Positions 5,075-5,145 of a DNA stretch of 5,145 nucleotides are shown here, in pieces. The stretch spans positions 1-5,145 of the forward strand of contig JACPCC010000081.1 of assembly GCA_016179995.1 (NCBI GenBank), in the 5' to 3' direction. Each line of letters starts with the position of its first letter. Position 1 is the first letter of the stretch. The translations under genes and the position numbers were made by a program. The stretch is from Candidatus Woesearchaeota archaeon (GTDB taxonomy: Archaea; Nanobdellota; Nanobdellia; Woesearchaeales; GW2011-AR9). Under the pieces are notes generated by a model that saw nothing but the letters and a program-made list of their open reading frames with translations, was not told the DNA's origin and searched no databases.

Positions 5075-5145
5075 AGCACTCTCAAAACACTTGTTTATTT
5101 TTTGTTTATTGACTTCTTTCTTTACACACAGTACTATAACAGTTA
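5075..5145 (-). promoter_or_regulatory. AT-rich upstream region of the GT2 gene, probable promoter
   Basis: No gene is visible in the 71 bp between the GT2 start and the right edge. The minus strand contains two copies of AATAAACAA (5110-5102 and 5099-5091) with an 11-bp period, placing A/T-rich, TATA-like DNA about 17-36 bp upstream of the ATG. This would suit an archaeal promoter with a short leader. No exact TATA/BRE or bacterial -35/-10 pair stands out, so the assignment rests on position and composition. Confidence 0.3.

Overview
This window is AT-rich, and every convincing gene lies on the minus strand, so the biological reading order runs from the right edge to the left. It holds four complete protein genes and probably the first codons of a fifth. 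The theme is envelope or exported-glycan chemistry. In order they are a membrane-embedded processive-type family 2 glycosyltransferase (3788-5074), a membrane-anchored thioredoxin-like protein with a CPSC site (2885-3595), a multi-spanning GT-C (family 39/PMT-like) glycosyltransferase (1024-2820), and a UbiA-superfamily prenyltransferase of the decaprenyl-phosphate phosphoribosyltransferase type (53-907, possibly starting at 1027). A possible next gene starts at 60 and runs off the left edge.

The likely source is a small-genome, AT-rich prokaryote from an uncultivated lineage. The protein style suggests a DPANN archaeon (Woesearchaeota/Pacearchaeota-like), with Patescibacteria (CPR) as the main alternative. 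This rests on remembered family resemblance: the short membrane-anchored thioredoxin-like protein, the GT2 tail pattern around YGDFGLMQM, and DPPR-synthase-like UbiA enzymes beside GT-C enzymes. It was not tested by a search. TGA and TAA are both used as stops, so there is no sign of a reassigned TGA.

Spacing suggests a mostly cotranscribed unit. The GT2 gene is separated from the thioredoxin gene by 192 bp, which contain a weak T5 termination candidate and a 3 x 19-bp imperfect tandem repeat. The thioredoxin and GT-C genes are 64 bp apart with no T-run on the coding strand. The GT-C stop overlaps a possible TTG start of the UbiA gene by 4 nt, and the UbiA stop overlaps the putative next ATG by 8 nt.

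A coherent but inferred model is that the UbiA enzyme makes a polyprenyl-phosphate-linked (phospho)ribose. A missing phosphatase or epimerase, perhaps encoded to the left, would finish the lipid donor. The GT-C enzyme would transfer a sugar from such a donor outside the membrane, and the GT2 enzyme would build or extend a glycan from nucleotide sugars at the cytoplasmic face. The thioredoxin-like protein would handle disulfides outside the membrane, possibly including those of the cysteine-bearing C-terminal tail of the GT-C enzyme. Short tandem duplications recur both inside genes and between them, and are the most unusual DNA-level feature.
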